Assembly (NCBI GenBank): GCA_039566865.1
Contig: CM076962.1
Span: forward strand, 6,876,743-6,940,742
Origin: Aurelia coerulea
Lineage: Eukaryota; Cnidaria; Scyphozoa; Semaeostomeae; Ulmaridae
Direction of reading: 5' to 3'
DNA: 64,000 bases
Positions 30,291 to 40,654 of this stretch are shown one piece after another (position 1 is the stretch's first letter; the number at the start of each line of letters is the position of its first letter). The notes beneath the pieces were generated by a model that did no database searches, was not told the DNA's origin, and was given only the letters and a program-made list of their open reading frames with translations. Both the position numbers and the translations under genes were made by a program.

Positions 30291-31975
30291 AAGTTGGTAT
30301 GATGATGGATTAAGATGGTATGATGGATTAAGCTGGCCAGCTTTGAGTGATATTATTAGAAGCGAAACAGCTACTTCCATGTTCAAGTCTCCAAATGGTC
30401 TCGTACCTGAGTAACTTTCCAACTTGTTTATCAAAAACTCGACTCAAAATGTCAGAGAACTGAAAAATACTGTAATTGATCTGTCGCTACCTTTTCGTGG
30501 ACCTTATTAGGATTTAGTGACCGAATAATCTGTAATATCGTTTTATCTGATATTTCGAAACCGTTCGATGGAGGAACATAAAATGGAACATGACGTGGAA
30601 TGCACGACGCTAATCAGGAAGAAATGTGGTAGAACGTTAGAAGGCTTCATAAGAATGAAAGTGAAAGAGAAAAGAAGTGAATACACCAAAAATATAGCAT
30701 ATCGTAAATTCAGTCCTTTTTTCGTGACATGGTAGGCAGCAGTTGCCGTTCTGTTGTACTTCTATCCGCACCAGCCTTCGTAAGATCACACTCGGATTAA
30801 CAGAACTTTAACAGGGATACTTTTAAGATGCAAAATAATCCATAATCAGCACTAATATTTGCCAATGTAGATCGTAGTGGAGTGGCAGAACGACTGGACA
30901 ATTTTCCCCTACATGTTCAAAATGATATTTAATCTTATCTCGGGCATTTCTGACTACCTTCAACTGAAAAAAAAAACACTGAAGATGACTGAACGAGACG
31001 GGAAAAGGTGACGAAACGATGCAGCATTTCATTTAAACATTTTTCCAGTGCATCAAAACATAAAAACATCAAATCGTACATCAAAACAAGGCTAAATGAT
31101 GTAGCACTTCTAGGAAGAGAGACTGAATCAAAGTAGCTGATAGCATTGAGCGAAGACGATTTTCTGCACAAATATCATGCAAGGAAGGTAACAGAGAATT
31201 AAAAATAGTTAGTAAAATGCAAATGGAGTTATGGACCAGAAAAATAGTAAAGCACTTGTGAAGATTCATTTGCTGAGGTAAAGAGAGCAAGTAGCACATC
31301 GAAGCAATTTCCAGGATAAATAAGATATAGAATTCAGTAAAAGTGAAATCAAATGATACTGTTTACTTTACGAAGACAAAGCCATGTCATCAAACAATAT
31401 TTCTGTGAATTCTAGCATATTTGGTGGACTAGGGAGGTGCTGCGGAAGCATAGTGTAGAGTAAGGATGCAGTGAAAGTTTTAATAGAATGTATTTAGTAA
31501 AGAGTACCAAGGCAGCTTAAAATGAAGAGAGGAAAGACATAGAAAGTGTGGTATGGTGGGTATGTAGTGAGTCTCGAAAATGGAAAGTTGGGGAGGTGTT
31601 CTCGGCAAAAGTAGACGGCTTGTCTTTCCATATTGGGTTTGGAAAAGCAAAAACAAAGGAGCTGTTAGCTTGGTGCTCGATTTCTAACGTTATTGGGGCG
31701 AATTATATCTGGAGGCACATATTGAAAAAATTGAATCACCGATAACTGTAAAACCAGCAAACATTTTGTGTATTAACTAAAGTAGATTTTGTCCTTTGCT
31801 TGGGCACAGAATAATTTAAGATCGTTTTAATATTATTATTGCTTCTGTTACACACTGACTTCAAATTCTGTCATTTACATAAATTGATCAGTGGTTGAGC
31901 TTTAGTAACAACAAGTTTCCTTAAATCTCAAGCACTTGTCGCAGGATTCTGGCAGAGTATAGCAACACAGTCTTT
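30291..31975. other. no feature recognised
   Basis: About 1.7 kb without identified repeats apart from ATGATGGATTAAG repeats near 30298-30340. Minus-strand open frames at 30823-31032 and 31081-31299 and a plus-strand frame at 31548-31745 show no known motif or splice context, and I do not call them genes. Confidence 0.4.
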
Positions 31976-32010
31976 TGCAATTATTATTGTTGCTATTATT
32001 ATTATTGTTT
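31976..32010. repeat. (ATT)n microsatellite, 3' flank of R2-like fragment
   Basis: ATTATTATTGTTGCTATTATTATTATTG marks the 3' boundary of the minus-strand R2-like fragment. Confidence 0.8.
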
Positions 32011-32510
32011 TTCGCACACCATATCATTGTCATTGATAGTTTGATGTTCAGCTAAATATCAAGTCAATACCCTTGACCTTAGATATCTAGAACGTTCCTG
32101 ATAATCTTTGCCGTTGCCAACACACCAGCTTTTTGCATCATGTCAGTCTTATCGTCCACTTCTACTTTGCTGCCCATGAGCCAATATCCTTGCTCAATAT
32201 ACCGAATGCCCCAATCACGATTGGAACCACAAATACTTTGCTGCATTCCCAGATTTTACCAATTTCTCTTTTCAAATCCGGAGAACGTTCAATCTTCTCG
32301 AGCTCTTTCACCTCTACCCTTGTATCGAATAGACATGCAACATCTATGATATGGCATACCTTGTTAGTTTTCTCGTGTACTACTATATCAGGTTTATGGT
32401 GTTCAAGGTGGTGATCCGTCTGAATTGAAAAGTTTCACAGTAGCTTTACATTTTCATTTTCTAATACTCTTTCTGGGCTATGTTGATACCACTGATGACT
32501 ATGGGGAAAT
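32011..32510 (-). pseudogene. R2-like LINE fragment, restriction-like endonuclease end
   Basis: Minus strand: HKPDIVVHEKTNKVCHIIDV (the K-P-D...I-D core of a PD-(D/E)XK endonuclease) is followed by DLKREIGKIWECSKVFVVPI and VIGAFGILSKDIGSWA. This is the C-terminal part of an R2-group ORF; the RT is absent because the copy is 5'-truncated at about 32510. It abuts ATT repeats at its 3' side. Confidence 0.8.
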
Positions 32511-32519
32511 CCAAATCTT

Positions 32520-32640
32520 ATTAATATTATTATTATTAAAACAAAACCACCATCAAAAATAACAGAAAACATAGTATATGAAAAACAAAACTGTTAAAAG
32601 CCAAACGTTTCGATTATAAAATCTTCATCAGTTATAAATT
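32520..32640 (-). ncRNA. hammerhead-like motif and conserved flank
   Basis: On the minus strand: CTGATGA (complement of 32625-32631), then A and a short stem II GATT-TTAT-AATC, then GAAA (complement of 32608-32611) and CGTTTGGC. The following 85 bases (CTTTTAACAGTTTTGTTTTTCATATAC...) are almost identical to the plus-strand copy at 39117-39215. The core is canonical; stems I and III are not established. Activity is inferred. Confidence 0.55.
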
Positions 32641-32643
32641 GTT

Positions 32644-32655
32644 ATAATATTATTA

Positions 32656-32745
<90 letters not shown>
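32644..32745. repeat. (ATT)n microsatellite
   Basis: About 33 ATT units, lying between the hammerhead-like motif and the 3' end of the R2-like copy 1. Confidence 0.97.
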
Positions 32746-32747
32746 GT

Positions 32748-33600
32748 GTTATTCTCTCCAGTCTTCGGATGTTCTTCTGGGTCTTCTTTGTCATGTCTCA
32801 GCTACTTCCCGCAGCTTAGAAGCATAGCACTTTTCGCAATATGTGAGCCGTTCCAAGGATGGTCGACAACTGTGCAAACGATGTCAGGTATGTCTAACTT
32901 CCCATGCCAGGTCTTTGCCTTCTTTGAGATTGTTCTAAGTGCACCAATGACGATTGGTATCACTGTCATTTTCGATGCTCTGTGGATTCTCTTAATTTCG
33001 AATGCTAGATCTTGATATCTAACATCCACTTTCTCTTCCTCAGTATTCATGATATTCTGGTCCGCTGGTACAGCTATGTCAATTAGTGTTCATTCCTGTG
33101 TATTTTTCTGTACTAGAGTAATATCCGGTCGATTGTGATTCAGCTTCTTATCTGTGTAGACAGTCATGTTCCAGGTAATTCGAACGTCTCTGTTCTCTGT
33201 GACTGCCAATGGCTGATGGTCATACCACTTGTCAATACATTCTATCCCGTACTTTCTACAGATCTCCCAGTGTACCCGCAGGGCCACCTTGTCATGGCGC
33301 TTCCTATACTCTCTCTGGGCAAGCTTCTTGCATCCACTGACAATATGTCTTACAGTTTCAGTAGAGTCTCCACACAATCTACACAGTGGTGTCTCTGAAG
33401 TCTTATCTATGCTGTGCATGATCAAGTTTGTTGCAGCTGGTATCAATCCTTCTGTCTCTTTCTTCAAAAAGCCATTCTTAACCCATCTCCAAGAATCGTC
33501 TCCAGCAACATCTGCTGTTTGTCGTACAAACTTCTTCTTTCCAGTCCCTGATTTCATCCTCCTGCCTCCCCTTCTGCACAAACTCTCCATGCAGTACGTT
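32748..33600 (-). pseudogene. R2-like copy 1: Cys-His knuckle and restriction-like endonuclease
   Basis: A minus-strand 166-codon frame (33090-33590) has TPLCRLCGDSTETVRHIVSG followed by C, an R2-type CCHC knuckle (C-x2-C-x7-H-x4-C). After it comes LNHNRPDITLVQKNTQEW, the start of the endonuclease; a frame change at about 33085 leads to AVPADQNIMNTEEEKVDVRY and IVIGALRTISKKAKTWHGKL (32802-33050). The P-D...D pattern matches PD-(D/E)XK endonucleases of site-specific R2-group LINEs. The 3' end runs straight into the ATT repeat. Confidence 0.85.
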
Positions 33601-33940
33601 TTCCTCCCAATCCCTGATTTTATCCTCCTGCCTTCTATCCTTCTATCCTTCTATCCTTCTTTTCTTCTATTCTATCCTTCTGTTAGTCCTTGAGATTCTC
33701 TTCTTCATCTGAAACCTTCTCACTCAAAGCAGCTTGGAGCATCCACTCTGTGGAATCTCTGAGATAGCCATGCATGGACTTACTCTCCTTCCTCACACAC
33801 TCCTCAATGCTGATCAGCCCTCTTCCTCCCTCTTTCTTCGGCAGGTACAGTTTCGCAACATTTCTTCAGTGAAACTCCGCTTCTAGTGTGCATACAGCCA
33901 TTCATTGCCAAAATTTTCCTAGTTCTCTTATCCAAATCTT
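33601..33940 (-). pseudogene. R2-like copy 1: RT-endonuclease linker
   Basis: Decayed minus-strand coding sequence with a CCTTCTAT-type short tandem at 33635-33675. Residues such as EGGRGLISIEECVRKES fit the linker seen in copy 2 (EGGRGLIGAEETVRSEE). Confidence 0.7.
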
Positions 33941-34730
33941 TCACTGTTCAATCCACAATACCTGCACTGTAACGTAATACGCTCACAGCCCATGTGTTGA
34001 TGCCACTGATCATATTTCCTCCATTCAGTTTGGACGTATAAAGTTTCTTTACCCTCCTCGCATATACTGATGTTATCTTGCCTTTCATCTTGGTGTTAAG
34101 AGTCTTATCCAACTGAATTATGCCAAGGTATTTACAACCTTCCTCTTCAACTTCTATGATATGCTTATCGTCTGGTAAGTCTATTCCACTGCTGCCAACC
34201 TGCCTTCCTCTTCTCATTTCTAGGATGGCACACTTGCCTAGCCCAAACGACATTCTGATGTCTTGCGAGAAAACCCTTGCCATTTTTACGAGTGAGTCTA
34301 GTTGGTCTTTGCTGCCTCCATACAATTAAAGATCGTCCATGAATAGTAGATGGTTGATGGCCTTCATGCCCTTTGCAAATCTGTATCCAGCTCTCGTCTT
34401 TCTTAGCACTAGGGTCAGTGGCAGCATGATTAGAACCAACAGCAATGGTGATAAGGGGTCTCCTTGGAAAATTCCTCTTCTGATGTCCACTTGCCCGAGA
34501 TCTGTTCCTCCAGATGTTGATACCGTCTTCCAGTTTGCCATGCTATTGCTGATTACCGTAATCATGTTCTTTGCTCCTCCAACCATCTCCAGGCATTTCA
34601 GTATCCATGAATGTGGGACCGTATCATATGCTTTCTTGTAGTCTATCCAAGCGATTGACAAGTTAGTCAGCCTTCTCCGGCAATTCTTTAGGATTGCCTT
34701 GTCTACAAGCAACTGATCTTTCGTTCCTCA
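33941..34730 (-). pseudogene. R2-like copy 1: reverse transcriptase
   Basis: Two minus-strand frames (34326-34712 and 33948-34325). The order is AIWDYKK-type palm motif [38 protein letters not shown] (the G-x-x-Q-G-D-P-L-S-P motif), [20 protein letters not shown] (catalytic MDD), then GLGKCAILEM, EEGCKYLGIIQLD and INTWAVSVLRYSAGIVDW. The motifs are characteristic of R2/R4/NeSL/HERO-group LINEs rather than CR1-type. A stop at 34326 splits the catalytic motif from its downstream frame. Confidence 0.88.
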
Positions 34731-35755
34731 CGATCCTTTCCTGCAACCTTTCTACTAATCTGCTAGCATTCCATTCTTCTCTAGGTGCTAGTACAACTTC
34801 TCTCCCATGATTCCAGTCAGTAACTTCCACATTATGGGTAGGCAGGCGATAGGATGGTAGTTGTTAGCCTGGGTGCCTTTCGTTGGGTCTTTCCTTTTAC
34901 CATCCACTCTGGCACATTTCCTTGGCCTACACAGTCTTGCAAGTGTAATTGCAATCTAGGGTGTAATCCTGGCAGCTTCTTAAAAGAAACATGTAGCCCT
35001 GGACTAGGTCAGGGCCAGCTGCCTTCTAATTTGCCATCTTGCTCACTCCAGTTCTAATATCCTCCATAGTGATGTTGATATCCTCTTGCTCCTCTATTGT
35101 TCTGAAATCCTGCCCAACTTCCCTCCAGCCAAGAGGCCCTCTCATTATGACTGACTTCTTCCGACCACACACATCTTCCTCCAACAGGTGGTTGCTTCAG
35201 TTGGGTCAGGTTGTTCTACGTCTTCTCTTTTTTCTCCATCCAGAGTTTCATAGAAAAGTTTCTGGTTATTTCTGAACTGTTGATTTTGTTTGAACTGTAG
35301 ACCTCTCTCATCATATCTCTTTATCTTAATTCCACCTGTCTTGATCTTCTGTTTCAACATGTCTGAGACGTGCAAAGTGCCATTCTCCTCAATGCGGTAC
35401 TTTCTATTCAATCGTTCCCTTTCTCTTGTTTCAATCTCATGTTCCCTCTTCACATTTCCTCGATCTTGCTGTGGTCTTGTCTCCATGTTTTAATGCTCTG
35501 TTTAATCCTCCTCTTCCAAAACGGTTGATTGGTCCTTCTTTCTTTCCTCTTCTTCAACATTCCCACCCTTTCGGTGGTGACACATGCAGCTGCATAGATT
35601 AAAGAATTCAGTTCTGTGATGTTGTGAGTTTCAATCCTCTTTACATCTTCATTGAAATTTCCAACCTCTGCTCTCAGCTTCACTCTATCATACGATTTCA
35701 ACGATGGTAATCCTTTCTCTCTTGTAGAAGAATCACTTCTAAAATTCTATCTCTG
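34731..35755 (-). pseudogene. R2-like copy 1: N-terminal region
   Basis: Minus-strand frames 35145-35486 and 35450-35701 encode a basic, poorly conserved N-terminal domain (RVGMLKKRKERRTNQPFWKR, HEIETRERERLNRKYRIEEN, and QLPGPDLVQGYMF-like remnants of the GPD motif near 35010). 5' end at about 35755, immediately before a short ATT run. Zinc fingers or a Myb domain expected at the N-terminus of full-length R2 elements were not seen. Confidence 0.7.
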
Positions 35756-35776
35756 AGAGTTAATTATTATTATTGT
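35756..35776. repeat. short (ATT)n between R2-like copies
   Basis: AGTTAATTATTATTATTGTTC separates the 5' end of copy 1 from the 3' end of copy 2; both are in minus orientation. Confidence 0.85.
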
Positions 35777-36735
35777 TCAATGGTCACACGGCGTTGATGT
35801 TGACTGCCGGTTAACTCCTGGATAGCAGGCCAAGTCCCTTGGCCTTAGGTATCCAGTACTTTTCTCAGGATCTTTGCAGTTCCTAACAGACAAGCTTTTG
35901 GTAAAAAGGTCTGTGCTGCATTCCACTTCAATTTTCTTCAACCAGTTCTCAAAGTTCTTTCCAATGGTACCCAGAGCCCCAATGATTATTGGTACAATCT
36001 TAACTTCCCTTACATTCCATAGCCTCTTGATCTCTCTCTTCAGGTTTCGATACACGTCATTTTTTTCCTTTTCTTTTCTTTCAATTCTTGTATCACAGGG
36101 GCAGGATATTTCAATCAGCAAACACGATCGATCCTTTTTGTTTTCAAACACAATGTCTGGTCGGTTATGCTCCAGTCGATGATCTGTCTGTATGGGAAAA
36201 TCCCATAATAACCTAAAGTCTTCTGTCACAATCACATTCTCTACTTTATGATTGTACCATCTATTTCCATGGTCTAATCCTAGTTTTTGACTTAACGTCC
36301 AGTGGACAATTTGAGTTGCCTTGTCATGTCTTCAGCCTTTATATTGTACTTGTGCTGGCTGTTGACATTCAGAAACAATGTGTGCAATTGTTTCATCTGC
36401 TTTTCCACACAGTCTGCTCTCTTTTGATATATTTTCGTTGTAAAGGATTTTCTTTACAGAACTTGCTCCCACTACTTGCTCTTGCATTGCAAGTATAGTG
36501 CTCTCTGTTTCTTTCTTTAATCCTGCATGTTTTAACCAATTCCAGTTCTTATCCTTATCCATCAAATCTTTTGTAGCAGCAGCTGTTTGCCCATGTAGCG
36601 GTTTATCTACCCACCCATTCCTATGCTGTTCTTTGTTCTGTCGTTTCCATACTCTTGGGTCTTTGATTTCATTTGATCTCAATATTCCTTCTTTTTCAAC
36701 CGATCTCATTATTTCGTGGTCATTGTTCATCACAT
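35777..36735 (-). pseudogene. R2-like copy 2: knuckle and restriction-like endonuclease
   Basis: The 133-codon minus frame (36332-36733) includes DPRVWKRQNKEQHRNGWVDK, ATKDLMDKDKNWNWLKHAG, and SRLCGKADETIAHIVSECQ (CCHC knuckle with the first cysteine changed to S). The 152-codon frame (35777-36235) encodes LEHNRPDIVFENKKDRSCLL and IEISCPCDTRIERKEKEK, the endonuclease core, then IIIGALGTIGKNFENWLKKI. A frame break lies at about 36330. The element ends at 35777 flush with the ATT repeat. Confidence 0.88.
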
Positions 36736-37430
36736 ACTAGCCAAGACTGTTCTCCTCACTTCGTACAGTCTCTTCAGCTCCAATCAACCCCCTCCCTCCT
36801 TCCTGCCTTGTTGAATTTAAATACAGTCTATTCACGTTGCTTTTAGGGTGGAACGCTCCATACATGGTCAGTTTCTTTCTCGTTTTTCTATCCAGTTGTT
36901 GTAGTTCATTCTTCGTCCAATTTATCAAACCAGCTCCATACCTCAGCAATGACACAGCCCATGTATTTATTGCAATGATTATATTCTTTTCATTCAATCT
37001 TGATTTAAGTATCTTTTTTAATCTTCGTAGGTATTCCTTTTGAACAAGCTCTTTCATAGTTTGATTCATGATCTCGTCTATCTCCAGCATACCAAGATAC
37101 TTACATCCTTCTTCACCGACACTTTTAATCATTTCACTGTTTGGCAGTTGTACACCGTCACTATTCATAACTTTTCCTCTTTTCATTACAACCAATCCGC
37201 ACTTCTGACCTCCAAACATCATACCTATGTCCTCACTGAAAACACTCACAATTCTTACCAGTGAATCAATATAATTTTCATCCTTTCCAAATAACTTCAA
37301 ATCATCCATGAAAAGGAGGTGATTTACTTTCGTTTTTCCCTTTTCAAGTTGATATCCAGCCTTACACTTTCTCAGTACCATCGACATTGGTAGAAGACAA
37401 ATCACAAAAAGTAGCGGGGACAAGCAATCA
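36736..37430 (-). pseudogene. R2-like copy 2: RT catalytic region
   Basis: A 228-codon minus-strand frame that starts MSPLLFVICLLPMSMVLRKC (rest of the GDPLSP motif), followed by [20 protein letters not shown] (catalytic), FGGQKCGLVVMKRGK, EEGCKYLGMLEIDEIMNQTM, INTWAVSLLRYGAGLINWTK and EGGRGLIGAEETVRSEENSL. Collinear with copy 1 but clearly diverged from it, so the two copies are not a recent tandem duplication. Confidence 0.9.
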
Positions 37431-38040
37431 CCCTGGAAGATTCCTCTCTAAATATTTACTTCTCCTAATTCGTCTTTTCCTGCTGTTAGTGTCGTTCTCC
37501 AACTAGGCAGGCTTCTTAGTAATAGCTCTTTGAGGTTTTCTGCAACTCAAATCATGTTAAGACATTCTATTATCCACAATGGTGGTACCATATCGTAAAC
37601 TTTACGATAGTCAATCCATGCGATGGAGAGATTTGTATGTCTTCTTTTACAATTCTTTATAATGGTCTTGTCGATAAGCAGCTGATCTTTTGTGCCCCTT
37701 GCTTTTCTTGTACACCCCTTTTGCTCATCTGGGAACAAATCTATCTCTTCCATATACGTGTATATCTGATCTGCAGCTATCCCTGTCAATACTTTCCACA
37801 TATGTGGTAGCCACGACATCGGTCTATAGTTGCCCACAGCATTACATTTTCCAATATCTTTCACACATAACACTGTCCTACCTGTCGTCATCCATGTTGG
37901 CACAATACAAGTTCGAATTATTTCATTGAGTTGCTCAGCGATTCTGTTGTGGAGTCCATTCAAGTTCTTGATCCAGAAGCCCTGCACTCCATCAGGCCCT
38001 GGGGCCTTTAACTGTTCCTTAACCTTTCCTTCTTTCAATT
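37431..38040 (-). pseudogene. R2-like copy 2: RT N-terminal part
   Basis: A 163-codon minus frame: [80 protein letters not shown] and [20 protein letters not shown]. These are the fingers and first palm motifs. 5' truncation at 38040 coincides with the start of an ATT/GTT repeat. A frameshift at about 37440-37550 separates it from the catalytic frame. Confidence 0.9.
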
Positions 38041-38089
38041 ATTGTTATCGCTATTGTTATTGTTATTATTGTTATTGCTATTGCTATTG

Positions 38090-38156
<67 letters not shown>

Positions 38157-38157
38157 G
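38041..38157. repeat. (ATT)n / (GTT)n microsatellite
   Basis: Interrupted ATTGTT, then regular ATTATT to 38154. It borders the 5' end of R2-like copy 2. Confidence 0.97.
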
Positions 38158-38512
38158 AGGTAGTGGGGTTGCCGGCTGGATCCCTTAGAGGTTTGGTCTG
38201 TGACTATTTTGATCCTCCAGGGTGAACATTTGCTAATGTGCCAACCATTTCATTTTCTTGTTTACGCTAAAAAACAGTTTGGAACAAAACGTGATTTTCA
38301 TTCCCACTTGGTTATAATTTTGGGGGTAGTCATGTTTCCTGGTTCTTTGTAGTAAAAATGTAATTTTACTTTATCTTTAGTTTTACCTTGCCTTGTTTAT
38401 CACGTAGTATATATTCTCGGTTGTCCTTTAGAAAGTAGTGCTGACGAAGATTTTTAATCGAAACGTTCAAGATTTTAACAGTTGTGTTTTTATTATTATT
38501 ATTATTATTATT
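38158..38512 (+). other. spacer ending in hammerhead-like motif and ATT repeat
   Basis: About 280 bases of unassigned sequence (GAGGTAGTGGGGTTGCCGGC...), then CTGACGA (38441-38447), A, GATT-TTT-AATC stem (38449-38459), GAAA (38460-38463), CGTTCAAGATTTTAACAG and TTGTGTTTTTATTATT. Same motif family as 32520-32640 and 39117-39215 with the CTGANGA core intact. It may be the 3' end of an unidentified retroelement. Confidence 0.5.
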
Positions 38513-39035
38513 TTATTTTTTTTCTCAGGAAGAAGTTCCTGGTAAGTTCTTCTCGAAAGCAAGCTAGAACAACTAGCCTCAGGTTTCGAGAACCTTTCTC
38601 AATGTTCTTGCAGTTCCTAGCAACGCCGTTTTCTGTATCACTTCTGTCCTGATCTTTATCCCTATTTTCTCTATGTACTGCTCTGCGTCTTTTGTTACAC
38701 ATCTCAATGCACCAACTACCACTGGTATGACGAATACTTTTCGAAGGCACCATAACCTTGCAATTTCTCTTTCAGGTCTTGATATTTTTCTATTTCTCTT
38801 GTTCCTTCTGTTTTATCCTTGTATCTCCTGGCACGGCTATGTCGATGATGAAGCACTCTTTTTCTGATTTTAGCACGACGACAATGTCTGGTCTCCTATG
38901 CTCGATTTCGTAATCTGTGTTTATATTGAAGTCCCACAGTACCTTAATGCTTTCATTTTCAGTAATGCCTTCTGGCTTATGATTGTACCATTGTTCAGCC
39001 CTGGGTAGGTCATACTTCTTGCAAATCTCCCAGTG
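38513..39035 (-). pseudogene. R2-like fragment, endonuclease end
   Basis: Minus strand: an endonuclease segment around 38820-38930 (RRPDIVVVLKSEKECFIIDI, then AVPGDTRI) and a decayed tail with VVGALRCVTKDAEQYIE-like residues. 5'-truncated at 39035, where an ATT repeat begins; at its 3' end TTTTTTTCTCAGG follows the ATT repeat at 38489-38512. Confidence 0.8.
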
Positions 39036-39062
39036 ATTATTATTATTATTATGATTATTATG

Positions 39063-39103
<41 letters not shown>

Positions 39104-39116
39104 CATTATTATTATT
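39036..39116. repeat. (ATT)n microsatellite
   Basis: About 27 ATT units with a few substitutions, between the R2-like fragment and a hammerhead-like flank. Confidence 0.97.
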
Positions 39117-39240
39117 AAGATTTTATAATCGAAACGTTTGGCTTTTAACAGTTTTGTTTTTCATATACTTTGTTTTGTGTTATTTTTGATGGTGGTTTTG
39201 TTTTAATATTATTATTATTATTATTACTATTACTATTAAT
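39117..39240 (+). repeat. hammerhead-like flank, CTGATGA half missing, then ATT repeat
   Basis: AAGATTTTATAATCGAAACG (39117-39136) retains stem II and GAAA, but the CTGATGA half is replaced by ATT repeat. The following sequence to 39208 is nearly identical to the reverse complement of 32526-32604. A further ATT run follows (39209-39238). Confidence 0.7.
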
Positions 39241-39573
39241 TTTTTTAAAGTAGGCATACATGTATAAAATAGCTATGGGATAAGAACTAATTTAAGCCTA
39301 CTATCTAAGAAATTAATATCTCTACGGGCCAAGCTTTCAGTATACAAATATCGGACTTTTCATTTCTATGTTTTATTTCAAAGAGAAGCCTTGATGAAAT
39401 GGTTTTTTTTGTAGTGGTTTGAGTTTTTTCTTCAGAAAATTGTATCTTTCATATGGACTTTTTAAGTTTCTGAAGAAATTTTTTAGCCTTTTAAAAGATT
39501 TGAAATCAAGGCTTATTCACATTATTTTGGAGCACCCTATTGATTTCTGATTTGAAATACGTTCACTCCTCAG
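39241..39573 (+). other. intron end before CYB5D1 exon
   Basis: No repeats or ORFs recognised. It ends GTTCACTCCTCAG, the acceptor of the next exon. Confidence 0.6.
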
Positions 39574-39792
39574 ATACGAACATGTATTGACCCAAAGACG
39601 AATTGCATTTTTCCACATATACCAGTGGGAAGATTCATTCACATTCCTCCGAGATGTCCTAGGACTGACTGGGCAAATGACTTTGGGCGGCCATGGTGGA
39701 AAGATGAAACATATTGCATTGGCGTTTTGTCACGAAAAACTAGAATGATTCGCATAATAAATACACTGACATCACAAGAGCAGACGATAGAG
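39574..39792 (+). CDS. CYB5D1: CYB5D1 homologue, internal exon
   Basis: A 219-nt (73-codon) exon between CTCCTCAG| and |GTAAGATC, phase 0 at both ends. It encodes [19 protein letters not shown], then [38 protein letters not shown] and [16 protein letters not shown]. The P-R-x-D-W-A-N-D-F-G-x-P-W-W and [10 protein letters not shown] signatures are diagnostic of CYB5D1, and the peptide begins exactly where the exon at 21098-21174 leaves off. No frameshift or stop, so this gene looks functional. The next exon (C-terminal, with a conserved HAASYTWKY-type segment in other animals) was not found before 64000. Confidence 0.93.
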
Positions 39793-40654
39793 GTAAGATC
39801 ATAGTGCAAGCCTTATGTATATCAACCTCTTCTCTTCCTAAAGAATTCTTAACAAATTCTGAAGCATTGTTTTTCGTTCATGCTTTGTTCCCACCAAGGT
39901 AAGAAATGTGTTGGAAATGCTTCCATAAAGGAATGCATTGATTTCGAGATTTCTGAGTATCGCCAACACCATTTGCATACATTTTGTCTTCTTTTTTTCT
40001 GTATCACTAAAATTTGAAATACAAGAAACAAAACTCAAATATAATTATTACCAACGATTTACAGAGAAAATTAACTTTACACTACTAATAAGAGACAATG
40101 GCCAAATTTACATTTGAGGTGATCTTTTGATGCTGCAAACTCCGCAAAGCAAGATCAATCCAGCGTCGCCGTATTGCGGTGCTTTATGAGTCCAAAGAGC
40201 GTCAAGAACGGTGCCTCAAATGCAAATTCAGCTCAGAGCAACTCTACCCTCCGCTCCAGCAAGAGACGAGCCCCGAACAACGGAGAGGGGAGGGCAAAAT
40301 CACCCTCAAGGACAAAACTTTACATGAAATGAAAACTATAGTACAGTATAAAGTAGAGTACAAAGCTTTGCACAGAATAAAAAGCTTATTTTCATTTTGA
40401 AATTACAACGTGCTGAGGATGGGCTCAAAACGAGATTAGAAATGAGTTGTTGGAATTCCAACAAGTTTTTATTATCATGTGAACGAGGCCTTGCAGGAAA
40501 GGCAGGATTAAACATATGAACAGTTTGGAGGGAAATACGAGCAAATAGATTGACCAGCGCTGAATTTGAGCCAGCGTTCACGGAATAACACTGGGCTACA
40601 GGGACATGCACTTGGAAGATAGGATGCTGGTCATTTCTTTTATAAAGAATATGT
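39793..40654 (+). other. intron of CYB5D1 homologue, no feature seen
   Basis: Starts with GTAAGATC donor. No repeats recognised; short open frames (40179-40400 plus, 40336-40665 minus) lack motifs. Confidence 0.5.

Larger units (their letters stand above)
21175..39573 (+). other. 18.4-kb intron of the CYB5D1 homologue
   Basis: Donor GTAAGT at 21175 and acceptor CTCCTCAG at 39566-39573 join two phase-0 ends. The intron holds LINEs on both strands, a hAT-type element with nested MITEs, a Penelope 3' end with a hammerhead core and a row of R2-like elements in ATT repeats. Its assignment rests on the exon pair; it has not been seen in a transcript. Confidence 0.75.

Noticed and set aside
30823..31299. 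Minus-strand ORFs of 69-78 codons
   Set aside because: No recognisable motif, no splice context, low-complexity AT-rich sequence.
32748..38040. Tandem duplication of one R2-like element
   Set aside because: Copies 1 and 2 are collinear but strongly diverged in sequence and have separate ATT flanks, so independent insertions are more likely.
32644..39116. Poly-Ile/Tyr open frames across ATT runs
   Set aside because: Microsatellite translation only.
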